Source of the DNA: RGIG9041 sp045657265
GTDB taxonomy: Bacteria > Bacillota > Clostridia > Oscillospirales > QAKW01
Assembly: GCA_045657265.1 (NCBI GenBank)
Contig: JAZOSU010000007.1
Coordinates: 32,156 to 96,155 of the forward strand
Direction: 5' to 3'
Length of the DNA stretch: 64,000 nucleotides
In this document: positions 54,557 through 62,834 of the stretch, one piece after another
Layout: each line of letters starts with the position of its first letter
Numbering within the stretch: position 1 is the first letter of the stretch
Notes under the pieces: generated by a model
Seen by the model: the letters and a program-made list of their open reading frames with translations, nothing else
Databases searched by the model: none
Told to the model about the DNA's origin: nothing
Made by a program: the position numbers and the translations under genes

Positions 54557-56647
54557 TTAAAAATTAAATATCAGATTTATAGCTATACATAATGTTACGC
54601 CTATTACTGTAGGAAGCAGTATTGAAAGTACAGTCCATTTAAAGCTACCTGTTTCTTTTTTTATCGTCAGCACCGTAGTTGAACAGGGCCAATGAAAGAG
54701 TGAAAACATCATTGTACATAAAGCCGTCAGCCAAGTCCAACCATTTTCTATGAGTATTTGTCTTACTACCATCACATTTTCTGTATCTGTGATGGTACCT
54801 TTTGCAAGATAAGTCATAATTATTATGGGCAGAACTATTTCATTAGCAGGAAATGCCAATATAAATGCCATAAGTATGACTCCGTCCATACCCATTAGTT
54901 TTCCAAGGGGGTCAAGAAATCCGCTACACCAGGACAAAAGAGTTATATCATTTACCGTAACGTTTGCCATAATCCATATTACAAGACCTGCAGGAGCCGC
55001 AACCGCCACTGCCCTACCCAGAACAAACAATGTTCTGTCAAACAAGGAACGCACAAGTGTTTTGGCTATCTGCGGTTTTCTGTATGGGGGAAGTTCCAGT
55101 ATAAACGACGAAGGCTTACCTTTTAAAAATGTCTTGGAAAGAAGATTAGATACAAGAAACGTCATTACAATACCAAGAACTATAAAGATAGTTAAAATCA
55201 CAGACGCCAGAATTGAATAACCAAAACCTTTTCCAAGCACGAAAAACATTGTAATAATCGTGATAAGCATAGGAAAACGTCCGTTACAGGGTACAAAACT
55301 GTTTGTCAGAATTGCTATTAATCTTTCTCTTGGGGAGTCAATTATTCTGCATCCTGTAACTCCTGCCGCATTACAACCAAAACCCATACACATAGTCAGC
55401 GCCTGTTTACCGCAAGCGTTACATTTTTTAAAAGGTTTATCAAGGTTAAAAGCTACTCTCGGCAGGTATCCAAAGTCTTCAAGAAGCGTAAACATAGGGA
55501 AAAATATTGCCATTGGAGGTAGCATTACGGATACAACCCAGCACAGAACACGAAGCACGCCACATACTATCACATCGTGCAACCACAGGGGCGTATTTAC
55601 ATATAAAAGCATTATTGATACTGCATCCTGAAATTTTAAAAACATATCTGAAAGCAGTCTTGACGGATAATTTGCAACTGTAATCGTTATCCAGAAAACA
55701 AACAGAAGCAATAATATCATAACAGGAAATCCGAACGCTTTACTTGTAAGAAATTTATCGAGTTTCATATCAAAGCTTATATATTTATCGGATTTTTCCA
55801 CACAAACTTTTTTAGCTATCTGCTGACTTTTTTCAACGTATGTTTTTGCAATAACATCCTTATAATCGAGCGGAAGTTTATTTATGTTAGCTTCTAATAT
55901 TTCTTTTATTTCTTTATCTTCAATGATATCAATATTTATTTTTTCAAGAGTTGCCCTGTCGTTTTCAAGAAGTTTTACAGCAACCCATCTTGCACTCCAT
56001 TTATTGCTTATTTTATCTTTTACTGCCTCTGCTATTTTCAAAACGGCACTTTCAATCTCCTGCGGATATACAACACTGTTTTTATCGTTATATTCACAGC
56101 CGTCTATTGCATCCAAAAGTTTATTTATACATTTTTTATCACAGGCAATGGTACCGACAACCGAAACACCAAGTTCTTCAGATAATTTTTCCAGATCTAT
56201 GGTTATATGTTTTCTTTTCGCCTCATCAAGCAGATTAACGCATACTACCACGTTATTACACGCTTCGGTTATCTGCAGTACAAGACTTAGATTTCTTTCA
56301 AGACAGGTACTGTCGCACACAACTACAACGCAGTCATGGTCTCCGAAACATATATAGTCACTTGCCACCTCTTCTTCTGCAGAGTGAGGAACAAGAGAAT
56401 AGGTACCAGGTATATCAACAAAAACATATTCTGTACCGTCTTTTTTGCATCTTCCAACAGCGTTTGCAACTGTTTTTCCGGTCCAGTTTCCCGTATGCTG
56501 ATTCATACCTGTAAGATTATTAAAAAGCGTACTTTTGCCAACGTTTGGATTTCCTGCGAGAGCTATTATTTTCTCATTATTGTTTTTTATTATATCGATG
56601 GGTGCATCTACGGCGTTTTTACCTGTAGATGCAAAGCTGAGCCCCAT
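54557..56647 (-). CDS. feoB: Ferrous iron transport protein FeoB
   Basis: A 696-residue GTPase-linked membrane permease for Fe2+. The N-terminal G domain has G1 GNPNVGKSTLFNNLTG near residue 32, G2 NWTGKTV, G3 DIPGTYSLVP and G4 NLLDEAKRK, followed by a helical GDI-like domain. The membrane part carries the two Gate motifs: FGCNAAGVTGCRIID with its conserved cysteine and FVPCNGRFPMLITI. It begins directly after feoA and should be expressed under low iron. Confidence 0.96.
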   Translation of the reverse strand: MGLSFASTGKNAVDAPIDIIKNNNEKIIALAGNPNVGKSTLFNNLTGMNQHTGNWTGKTVANAVGRCKKDGTEYVFVDIPGTYSLVPHSAEEEVASDYICFGDHDCVVVVCDSTCLERNLSLVLQITEACNNVVVCVNLLDEAKRKHITIDLEKLSEELGVSVVGTIACDKKCINKLLDAIDGCEYNDKNSVVYPQEIESAVLKIAEAVKDKISNKWSARWVAVKLLENDRATLEKINIDIIEDKEIKEILEANINKLPLDYKDVIAKTYVEKSQQIAKKVCVEKSDKYISFDMKLDKFLTSKAFGFPVMILLLLFVFWITITVANYPSRLLSDMFLKFQDAVSIMLLYVNTPLWLHDVIVCGVLRVLCWVVSVMLPPMAIFFPMFTLLEDFGYLPRVAFNLDKPFKKCNACGKQALTMCMGFGCNAAGVTGCRIIDSPRERLIAILTNSFVPCNGRFPMLITIITMFFVLGKGFGYSILASVILTIFIVLGIVMTFLVSNLLSKTFLKGKPSSFILELPPYRKPQIAKTLVRSLFDRTLFVLGRAVAVAAPAGLVIWIMANVTVNDITLLSWCSGFLDPLGKLMGMDGVILMAFILAFPANEIVLPIIIMTYLAKGTITDTENVMVVRQILIENGWTWLTALCTMMFSLFHWPCSTTVLTIKKETGSFKWTVLSILLPTVIGVTLCIAINLIFNF

Positions 56648-56884
56648 TTAAGTTCTCCCTTTTATATTTACATTGATTTTTTGACAGTCCTCAGAGCGCA
56701 GAGCAATAACTGCGCCTCTTATAATAAAAGCGGTAGGATCCCCTAAAGGACTTTTTCCTACGCATCTTATTACTGTACCGGGAATAAGGCCTATATCCTG
56801 AAGTCTTCTGCGCATAGTTCCCAAAACATCTACAGAAATAACCGTTGCCTTTTCTCCGGGAGATATATCATTAAGATTACACAT
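56648..56884 (-). CDS. feoA: Ferrous iron transport protein FeoA
   Basis: A 78-residue SH3-like FeoA, a small cytoplasmic partner of FeoB. The family pattern SPGEKATVISVDVLGTMRRRLQDIGLIPGTVIRCVGKSPLGDPTAFIIRGAVIALRSEDCQKI is complete. The ATG follows directly after TTTTTT; the only ribosome binding candidate is GAGG in the right arm of the hairpin at 56891-56940. The stop abuts the feoB ATG. Confidence 0.94.
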   Translation of the reverse strand: MCNLNDISPGEKATVISVDVLGTMRRRLQDIGLIPGTVIRCVGKSPLGDPTAFIIRGAVIALRSEDCQKINVNIKGRT

Positions 56885-56890
56885 AAAAAA

Positions 56891-56940
56891 TTCGCCTCAG
56901 AATAATAGTGTTCATTTTCATACTATTATTCCAAGGCGAA
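56891..56940 (-). terminator. Hairpin terminator of the uxa genes overlapping the feoAB leader
   Basis: Read on the minus strand: TTCGCCT, a 3-nt bulge, AATAATAGT, a 12-nt loop, ACTATTATT, bulge, AGGCGAA, then TTTTTT and the feoA ATG. The stem ends transcripts from the uxa pseudogenes. Its right arm holds the feoA ribosome binding candidate and its left arm holds the proposed feoA -10. Confidence 0.75.
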
Positions 56941-56951
56941 ACTCGTTACAA
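56923..56951 (-). promoter_or_regulatory. Proposed feoAB promoter inside the upstream terminator
   Basis: On the minus strand TTGTAA (overlapping the uxaA stop), 17 bp, TAATAG. The -10 lies in the left arm of the hairpin, within the AATAATAGT/ACTATTATT dyad that could serve as an iron-regulator operator. Inferred. Confidence 0.4.
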
Positions 56952-57815
56952 AGTAACTCCATCTTTAAATATTGCGATATCGCTCTTATCAAGAAATTTC
57001 GATTTTGTTTTTTTACCGTTTGCTATATCAATTACAAAATCAAGCAAATTTTCTGTAACTTCATCAAAAGAATCACCCTCAACAAGAGTACCTGCGTTGA
57101 AATCTATCCAACCGCCTTTCTTTTTATAAAGTTCGGTATTACTTGAAATTTTAACTGTAGGAACAGGACATCCAAAAGGTGTTCCTCTGCCTGTTGTAAA
57201 CAAGACTATATGCGCACCTGAACCTGCCAATGCACAGGAGGCAACAAGGTCATTACCCGATCCTTGCAAAAGTGAAAGTCCTTTTGTATTCACTCTCTCA
57301 CCGTAGCCTAAAACGTCTTCTACAGGTGATTTTCCACCTTTTTGGGTATAAAGCTGATCATCGCCAAGCTGAGAGCATCCGTATGGATGGGTATAAGCAA
57401 AAACACCGTCTACGTTTTGGTATTGTTTGGAAGATGCCGTTTTAGCAATTTGTTTTGCGATATTATTTACGCACCCTACAGTCGGAATTATCCACACTTC
57501 GTTTCTGATTCCCACTTTCCAGTCAGGTCTTTTAAATCCCATAAAGGTTCTCGGAGTTGTTTTTTTAATTTCGTCAAAACAAGGATTATATTCATATTCT
57601 CCCTGTTTTTCAATAGGTGATGCAACATTATGTCAATGAACGTGGTCATCCTTTTTTATATCGCGTTTTGCTATACCGATAACGTTACCATATTTAATTA
57701 TTTTCTCGCCTTGTTTTATATCACAAAGAGCAATTTTATGTCCTGCCGGAATATTATTTTCAGATTTCAGCACAACAACTACGTTATCAATTTCGTTTAT
57801 TTTAATTAAATTCAT
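56946..57815 (-). pseudogene. uxaA: Altronate dehydratase, with in-frame stop and large internal deletion
   Basis: UxaA removes water from D-altronate to give 2-keto-3-deoxygluconate in galacturonate breakdown. The N-terminal SAF domain is read from 57815 (PAGHKIALCDIKQGEKIIKYGNVIGIAKRDIKKDDHVH), then a TGA at 57633-57635 stands where homologues have a residue in HVHxHNV. The frame then continues to TFMGFKRPDWKVGIRNEVWIIPTVGCVN. Near 57345 the sequence jumps in frame from GCSQLGDDQLYTQK to GGKSPVEDVLGYGERV, skipping about 200 residues of the family's normal length of about 495. The C-terminus (TTGRGTPFGCPVPTVKI) is intact. The gene is dead. Confidence 0.9.
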
Positions 57816-57817
57816 AG

Positions 57818-58990
57818 TTAGTTTTCAAGAAACATATTAAGTGTTTCTCTTGCTCCCTTTTCTTTCATAAGCTGCACCTGATTTGTAACAGCATCAACAA
57901 AACCGTTATATACCGAAAGGTCTTCTCCCCAGAACTGTTTATTTGAAGCAACTGCCGTTACATATTCAGCTACACTTTTCGTTCTGTTTTCGTTAATAAA
58001 CTCAAGCACCTTATCGTCATCACGCACAGGATAACATCCGTCTGTATCATAGAACTTCAAAAGGGCAGAAAAGGACATAGTAAGTGCAGGTGGAATTTCA
58101 TTATATTCTTCGTAATAATCTTTGAAGCTTGGAAGCACTCTTGCTTTCCATTTAGAAACAGAGTTAAGAGAAATATCAACAACGCTATGGTGAATAAAAG
58201 GATTTTCAAATCTTTCAAAAACTGAATCTGCGAATGCATTCACTTCATCTTTTGGCAGTTTAACGAAAGGAATAATTTCTTCTCTGACGGCTTTTTCCAT
58301 AAACTTTCTAAGAGCATTATCTTTCATACATTCTCCCACTGTTGCAAGTGAGCAAAGCCAACCCAAAAGTACAGACGACGTATGCGCTCCGTTAAGAATA
58401 CGAACTTTACGTTCGCGATATGGTTTCTGGTTATCTTAAATATTACAGGCATTCCTGCTCTGTCAAGGGGGGAACTTATCAGAAATATATTTATCTGATT
58501 CGATAACCCAGAGACCGAAAGGTTCTGCAACGTCAAGCAGGTTATCTTCATAGCCGAGAGATTTACAAATTTCTTCACTTTCGTTTTTAGGATAGCCTGT
58601 AACAATTCTGTCAACAAGTGTACTGCAGAAAGTGCAGTTTTTATTCATCCATTCAATAAAAGCGTTGGCAAGATTCCATTGTTTTGCAAGAGCAATATAT
58701 TAATCAAAGTTTTCATAACATCCTACCGCTTTTGAAACTGATGTTACTATTTTGCTTTTATTTACAGTTTGTCCGTTTTCTTTACCTCTGAGAATTACGG
58801 TATAATTACAGTTTTGTTTTTCAAAGTTTGAAAGATTTCCGTATTCTATAGCCTTAACTATGGCAACAGAACCCTCAAATATTCCCCGTTCGTTTGCCTC
58901 ATCTATCATATAATCTGCAAAAGCACGAAGAAAATTTCCTTCTCCGTACTGCACAACTTTTACAGGATACTGTTTTTTCTGTACATTCAT
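57818..58990 (-). pseudogene. uxaB: Tagaturonate reductase, with deletion, stop and frameshifts
   Basis: UxaB reduces tagaturonate to altronate. The start at 58990 has AAGGAG, and the N-terminus reads VKVVQYGEGNFLRAFADYMIDEANE. The frame stops at 58700-58702 after a deletion that joins DYIALA to KQWNLANAFIEWMN, removing roughly 80 residues including part of the Rossmann domain. It continues as NKNCTFCSTLVDRIVTGYPKNESEE, is frameshifted near 58475 and 58440 (SPLDRAGMPVIFK, then DNQKPYRERKVRILNGAHTSSVLLGW) and ends with the intact C-terminal domain at 57818. Two bases separate it from uxaA. Confidence 0.9.
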
Positions 58991-59009
58991 TTTTAGTACT
59001 CCTTGGTCT

Positions 59010-59052
59010 ATGTAAGTACTTACATAATAACACATAATTTAAAAAGTTACAA
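59010..59052 (-). promoter_or_regulatory. Promoter and palindromic operator of the uxaBA operon
   Basis: On the minus strand TTGTAA, 17 bp, TATTAT, overlapped at the -10 by the perfect 16-bp palindrome ATGTAAGTACTTACAT (59010-59025). The palindrome resembles LacI-family operators. A related site stands before eda at 62709-62724. Confidence 0.65.
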
Positions 59053-59091
59053 AAATTTATTCAAAACTGCAACTATTTATTCGGGTTTTGT

Positions 59092-59301
59092 GTAATATAT
59101 GCAGAAAACGAGCAAGAATGTATAACAGCATATAATAAAATATTCGGCAAAGATTCAGTCAAAGAAATATTTTCTTACGGATACGAAGAATCACTCAAAA
59201 ATTCCAAAACCTATAATTTTATCTTCACATTTAAAGACGGTTTACAACAAAAAATCCAAGTTTCAAAAGAACTATTTGAAAGTTTAGAGGTGATTAAATG
59301 A
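59092..59301 (+). pseudogene. 5'-truncated reading frame before the serpin gene
   Basis: An open frame without any start codon gives about 69 residues (VIYAENEQECITAYNKIFGK, SYGYEESLKNSKTYNFIFTFKDG, ending in SLEVIK) and ends with a TGA that overlaps the serpin ATG (ATGA). Codon use looks like that of a real gene. I do not recognise the family. It appears to be the 3' end of a gene once coupled to the serpin gene, with its start lost at the junction with the uxaB promoter region. Confidence 0.55.
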
Positions 59302-60806
59302 AAAGGTCTCTCGCATTACTTATGGTGTTACTGCTTATTCTTACAGGTTGCAAATCATCCCCTGCATCCGAGCAAAGTTCAGATCACAACGAATCTCATC
59401 TTGTTTCATCCCCTGCCTTTGAGCACAGTTCTTTATATCCGATAAATAGTTTTGCAGTCAAGCTTTTACAGCAAACCCACTGCAATCAAGGTACGCTAAT
59501 ATCTCCTGTATCAATTCTTTATTCTCTTGGAATGGCAGCCAACGGAGCTGACGGGGAAACTCTCTCTGAAATATGTAAAGTATTAAGCCTTAACACAGAT
59601 GAATTGAATGAACACTTAATTGATTTCAAAAACAGCAAGTCAAAAGCTTTCAATTTTTACAATTCAATATGGGCAAACAAAAACAAGCTTGAGCTTAAAG
59701 AAAAATACCTTAAAAACATTGAAAATGCATATTCTCCCGAAAACTACAGCGTTGATTTTTCAGAGGATATTGAAAAACAAATAAACGACTGGGTATCTGA
59801 AAAAACAAACGGTGACATTAATCAGATTTTAGGAAAAGCAGATGAGGATGCTCTTTTATATTTTGTAAACGCAGTGAATTTCTGTGACGTGTGGCAAAGT
59901 CAATATCACACTGCAAGTACAAAACAAGGAGATTTTGTCAAAGAAAACGGTGATATAGTATCGTTGCCTATGATGACCAAAAATGAAAATTTTTATATTG
60001 AAGATGAAGACGCTTATGGATTTATAAAACCGTATTCCCATGAAAATTTCAGTTTTGTGGCTATTTTACCAAAAAACGATAACATTTCCGATTACATCAA
60101 AAAACTCACAGGAGAAGCTTTATGTAACCTTGTAGCAAACAAACAGAAAGCTTTAGTCAGGACTACTGTACCTAAATTCAGTGCCGAGTCTGATTTTGAT
60201 ATAACAGAAATATTAAAGTCTGCAGGGATTATATCCGCCTTTGACAAAAACAAAGCAAATTTCAGAGTGTTATCTGATACTGATACATACACAAACAGAA
60301 TATTACACAAAACGAAGTTTGAAATTAACGAAAACGGAACAAAAGCCTCTGCCGCCACCATAGTAGAGAATAATCTTCAAAGTGCGGTTGTGGGAGAACC
60401 CAAAGACGTGCATCTTACAAAACCTTTTGTTTATATGATTTTTGACCATAATACCAACATTCCTGTTTTTATAGGAAGCTATACAGGCAATGAAAAAGTT
60501 ATGTTTACCTGCGGAAACACTATTACCAAAATGACAGTTGACGGAAAAACTTACGAATTTGAGGGCGGAAATTCGGTATGGCTTTCTCAACTTCTTGCAA
60601 ATCTTAAATATCATCCCGACAAACTTTGCAAGTGTCTACCTGAAATACAGGTTGATACCGAACACAAGACAGGGTACGGTATATCACTCGGTGAAAACCC
60701 TTATGCAAGATGCGATGAAGGTCAGGCAGATCTGACAAAAGAACAGGCAGAAAGAATACAGCAAATAATAGGTGATGTTAAAAGTGGAAAACTTTTTGGG
60801 GAATAG
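59298..60806 (+). CDS. Serpin-family protease inhibitor lipoprotein
   Basis: A 502-residue surface lipoprotein (MKRSLALLMVLLLILTGC, Cys18) with a full serpin domain at residues about 45-400. Serpins trap serine or cysteine proteases through a bait loop. Family motifs include NSFAVKLLQQ, TLISPVSILYSLGMAANGADGETL, YFVNAVNFCDVW, and the hinge NENGTKASAATIV, with the small residues needed for loop insertion, then HLTKPFVYMIFDHNTNIPVFIGSY. An extra C-terminal 100 residues (GNTITKMTVDGKTYEFEGGNSVWL, DLTKEQAERIQQIIGDVKSGK) are not part of the serpin fold. The inhibited protease cannot be predicted with confidence. Confidence 0.92.
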   Translation: MKRSLALLMVLLLILTGCKSSPASEQSSDHNESHLVSSPAFEHSSLYPINSFAVKLLQQTHCNQGTLISPVSILYSLGMAANGADGETLSEICKVLSLNTDELNEHLIDFKNSKSKAFNFYNSIWANKNKLELKEKYLKNIENAYSPENYSVDFSEDIEKQINDWVSEKTNGDINQILGKADEDALLYFVNAVNFCDVWQSQYHTASTKQGDFVKENGDIVSLPMMTKNENFYIEDEDAYGFIKPYSHENFSFVAILPKNDNISDYIKKLTGEALCNLVANKQKALVRTTVPKFSAESDFDITEILKSAGIISAFDKNKANFRVLSDTDTYTNRILHKTKFEINENGTKASAATIVENNLQSAVVGEPKDVHLTKPFVYMIFDHNTNIPVFIGSYTGNEKVMFTCGNTITKMTVDGKTYEFEGGNSVWLSQLLANLKYHPDKLCKCLPEIQVDTEHKTGYGISLGENPYARCDEGQADLTKEQAERIQQIIGDVKSGKLFGE

Positions 60807-60827
60807 GAAAATTTTTTCGAAAGTTTC

Positions 60828-60884
60828 AAACCGAGCCGTAGGCTTGCCCGAAGGTGTACAAAGGTACATCGAGTGGCTCGGTTT
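60828..60884. other. GC-rich structured element after the serpin gene
   Basis: A 57-bp element with an outer 10-bp stem (AAACCGAGCC/GGCTCGGTTT) and an inner stem (GGTGTAC/GTACATC, one G-U pair). It is clearly richer in G and C than its surroundings and has no T tail, so it is not a simple terminator. It may be a dispersed palindromic repeat or a small RNA domain. Confidence 0.55.
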
Positions 60885-60912
60885 GGAAGTAGCAAAAAGC
60901 ATATAAAAATAG

Positions 60913-60943
60913 AAAAGTGTTGCTAAATATAAGCAACACTTTT
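60913..60943. terminator. Terminator between the serpin gene and kdgK
   Basis: A 12-bp perfect stem (AAAAGTGTTGCT/AGCAACACTTTT) with a 7-nt loop and A/T-rich flanks; serves both convergent genes. Confidence 0.82.
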
Positions 60944-61034
60944 CTTTCATTATGTCATTTTGTAAGGAATTTTTAATTTATTTCTCCTTGATTTTCCCGC
61001 TTTTTGCGTTTTGGAGAAATTTTACATTCCCCTA

Positions 61035-62057
61035 TTATCTTTGTACTCTGCCTGATGCGTTACCGCCTACAAGGTTCATAACCTCAGATACTGACATCAT
61101 ATTATAGTCACCCTCTACTGAATGTTTAAGGCAACTTGCTGCTACTGCAAATTCAATTATCTGCTGAGGTTCCATTTCTTTAAGCATTGAATATATAAGT
61201 CCTGCGCCGAATGAATCTCCGCCACCTACTCTGTCAACAATATGCATTCTGTACTGACGGCTGAAATAATAGTCATTTCCGTCATAAAGCATTGCTGCCC
61301 AGTCATTATCGTTTGCTGAAATTGAACTACGGAGTGTTATTGCAACGTATTCAAAACCAAATCTGTCTTTAAGCTGTTTTGCAACGTCTTTATATCCTTC
61401 GTGGTTTACTTTACCGCTTGTAATATCTGTATCTGCTGCTTTGATTCCGAACACGTCAGATGCGTCTTCTTCATTAGCTATACATACGTCAACATACGGC
61501 ATCAATTCTGCCATAACCTGACCTGCTTTTTCTCTTGTCCAGAGTTTTTTACGGTAGTTAAGATCACAGCTCACTTTAACGCCAAGTTTTTTAGCTGCTT
61601 TAACAGCTTCAAGGCAAATCTTAGCAACGTTATCTCCAAGCGCCGGTGTGATTCCGGTAAAGTGGAACCAGTCTGCCCCTGCAAAGATATATTCCCAGTC
61701 AAAATCCTCTGATTGTGCCTGTGAAATAGAAGAATATGCTCTGTCATAGATTACCTTTGACGGTCTCTGTGATGCGCCTTTTTCAAGGTAGTATATACCT
61801 ACTCTTTCACCGCCACGAACGATTTTAGATGTATCAACACCATATTTACGAAGTGAATTAACAGCCATCTGACCTATATCGTGGTCGGGAAGTTTTGAAA
61901 CAAAAGCTGCATTATATCCATAGTTTGCAAGTGATACTGCCACATTAGCTTCACCGCCGCCAAATGTAGCTCCAAAAGTATCTGCCTGAACAAAACGAAG
62001 ATATCCCTCGGGTGCAAGACGAAGCATAAGTTCACCGAATGTAATTACTTTTTTCAT
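61035..62057 (-). CDS. kdgK: 2-dehydro-3-deoxygluconokinase (KDG kinase)
   Basis: A 340-residue PfkB-family sugar kinase that converts 2-keto-3-deoxygluconate to its 6-phosphate. Motifs: ITFGELMLRLAPEGYLRF at the N-terminus, FGGGEANVAVSLANYGY near residue 33, CDLNYRKKLWT near 170, NEEDASDVFGI and the C-terminal RVGGGDSFGAGLIYSM, where the catalytic Asp is kept although the usual GAGD reads GGGD. It overlaps eda by ATGA. The two form the intact lower half of hexuronate breakdown. Confidence 0.93.
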   Translation of the reverse strand: MKKVITFGELMLRLAPEGYLRFVQADTFGATFGGGEANVAVSLANYGYNAAFVSKLPDHDIGQMAVNSLRKYGVDTSKIVRGGERVGIYYLEKGASQRPSKVIYDRAYSSISQAQSEDFDWEYIFAGADWFHFTGITPALGDNVAKICLEAVKAAKKLGVKVSCDLNYRKKLWTREKAGQVMAELMPYVDVCIANEEDASDVFGIKAADTDITSGKVNHEGYKDVAKQLKDRFGFEYVAITLRSSISANDNDWAAMLYDGNDYYFSRQYRMHIVDRVGGGDSFGAGLIYSMLKEMEPQQIIEFAVAASCLKHSVEGDYNMMSVSEVMNLVGGNASGRVQR

Positions 62058-62695
62058 TTTGAACGAATCTCCTTTAAAATTTCAACAGCATCTGCTGTGA
62101 GTTTTTCAATAGCATCAAAATCCCCTGCCGCAATTTTATCTGCAGGAACCATCCAGCTTCCGCCACAAGCATATACTGCCTTACAATTCAGATAATCTGC
62201 TACATTTTTAAGGTTAATTCCGCCTGTTGGCATAAACTTAACCATTGTATAGGGAGCTGCCATAGATTTAATCATATTTATTCCGCCTGCTGCTTCTGCA
62301 GGGAAGAATTTAAGGTAAGTAAGTCCGAGAGAAAGAGCAGCTTCTACCTCGGTAGGTGTACAAACACCGGGAATTATCGGATATCCTTTTGACTGGCAAT
62401 ATTTAACCACCTGAGGATTAAGACCCGGACTTACAACGAATTTTGCGCCTGCATTCATAGCCGCATCTGCCTGTTCGGGTGTTAAAACAGTACCTGCCGC
62501 AATAAGCATATCGGGATACTCTTTTGAAATGCGTCTGATAGATTCTTCAGCAGCATCTGTTCTGAATGTTATTTCCGCGCAGTTAATGCCACCGTCGCGA
62601 AGTGCTTTAGCAAGTGGAAGTGCATCGTCAGCACTATCAAGTTTTACTACAGGTACAATACCTGTTTCGCTTATAGTTTTAATAAGTTTTTCCAT
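62054..62695 (-). CDS. eda: 2-dehydro-3-deoxy-phosphogluconate aldolase (KDPG aldolase)
   Basis: A 213-residue class I aldolase that cleaves KDPG to pyruvate and glyceraldehyde 3-phosphate. The active site is visible: Glu in AEITFRTDAAEESIR near residue 40 and the Schiff-base lysine in LTYLKFFPAEAAGGINMIKSM near residue 133, with FMPTGGINLKNVADYL following. First gene of the eda-kdgK operon, with a near-consensus promoter and an operator-like half-site before it. Confidence 0.95.
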   Translation of the reverse strand: MEKLIKTISETGIVPVVKLDSADDALPLAKALRDGGINCAEITFRTDAAEESIRRISKEYPDMLIAAGTVLTPEQADAAMNAGAKFVVSPGLNPQVVKYCQSKGYPIIPGVCTPTEVEAALSLGLTYLKFFPAEAAGGINMIKSMAAPYTMVKFMPTGGINLKNVADYLNCKAVYACGGSWMVPADKIAAGDFDAIEKLTADAVEILKEIRSK

Positions 62696-62708
62696 AATTC
62701 CTCCGTCA

Positions 62709-62759
62709 AAGAAAGTGCTTACATAATTTAATTATATAATAAAAAAATCAAGATTTCAA
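62709..62759 (-). promoter_or_regulatory. Promoter and operator-like site before eda
   Basis: On the minus strand TTGAAA, 17 bp, TATAAT (62731-62759). Just downstream, 62709-62724 reads ATGTAAGCACTTTCTT, one half of which matches the uxaB palindrome. Confidence 0.6.
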
Positions 62760-62784
62760 CAACTATTCACTAATTATATTAATC

Positions 62785-62813
62785 TTGAATTAAATTCGGG
62801 CATATGGTAAAAT
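62785..62813 (+). promoter_or_regulatory. Promoter of trmO
   Basis: TTGAAT, 17 bp, TAAAAT, 22 bp before the trmO ATG. Confidence 0.6.
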
Positions 62814-62834
62814 TAAATCAAAAAAGGTAAAAAA

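Noticed and set aside
57633..57635. TGA inside uxaA as a possible selenocysteine or recoded codon
   Set aside because: Homologues do not have cysteine at this position, TGA ends many intact genes here (tsaE, dnaB, ackA), and uxaA also has a large deletion, so it is a nonsense mutation in a dead gene.
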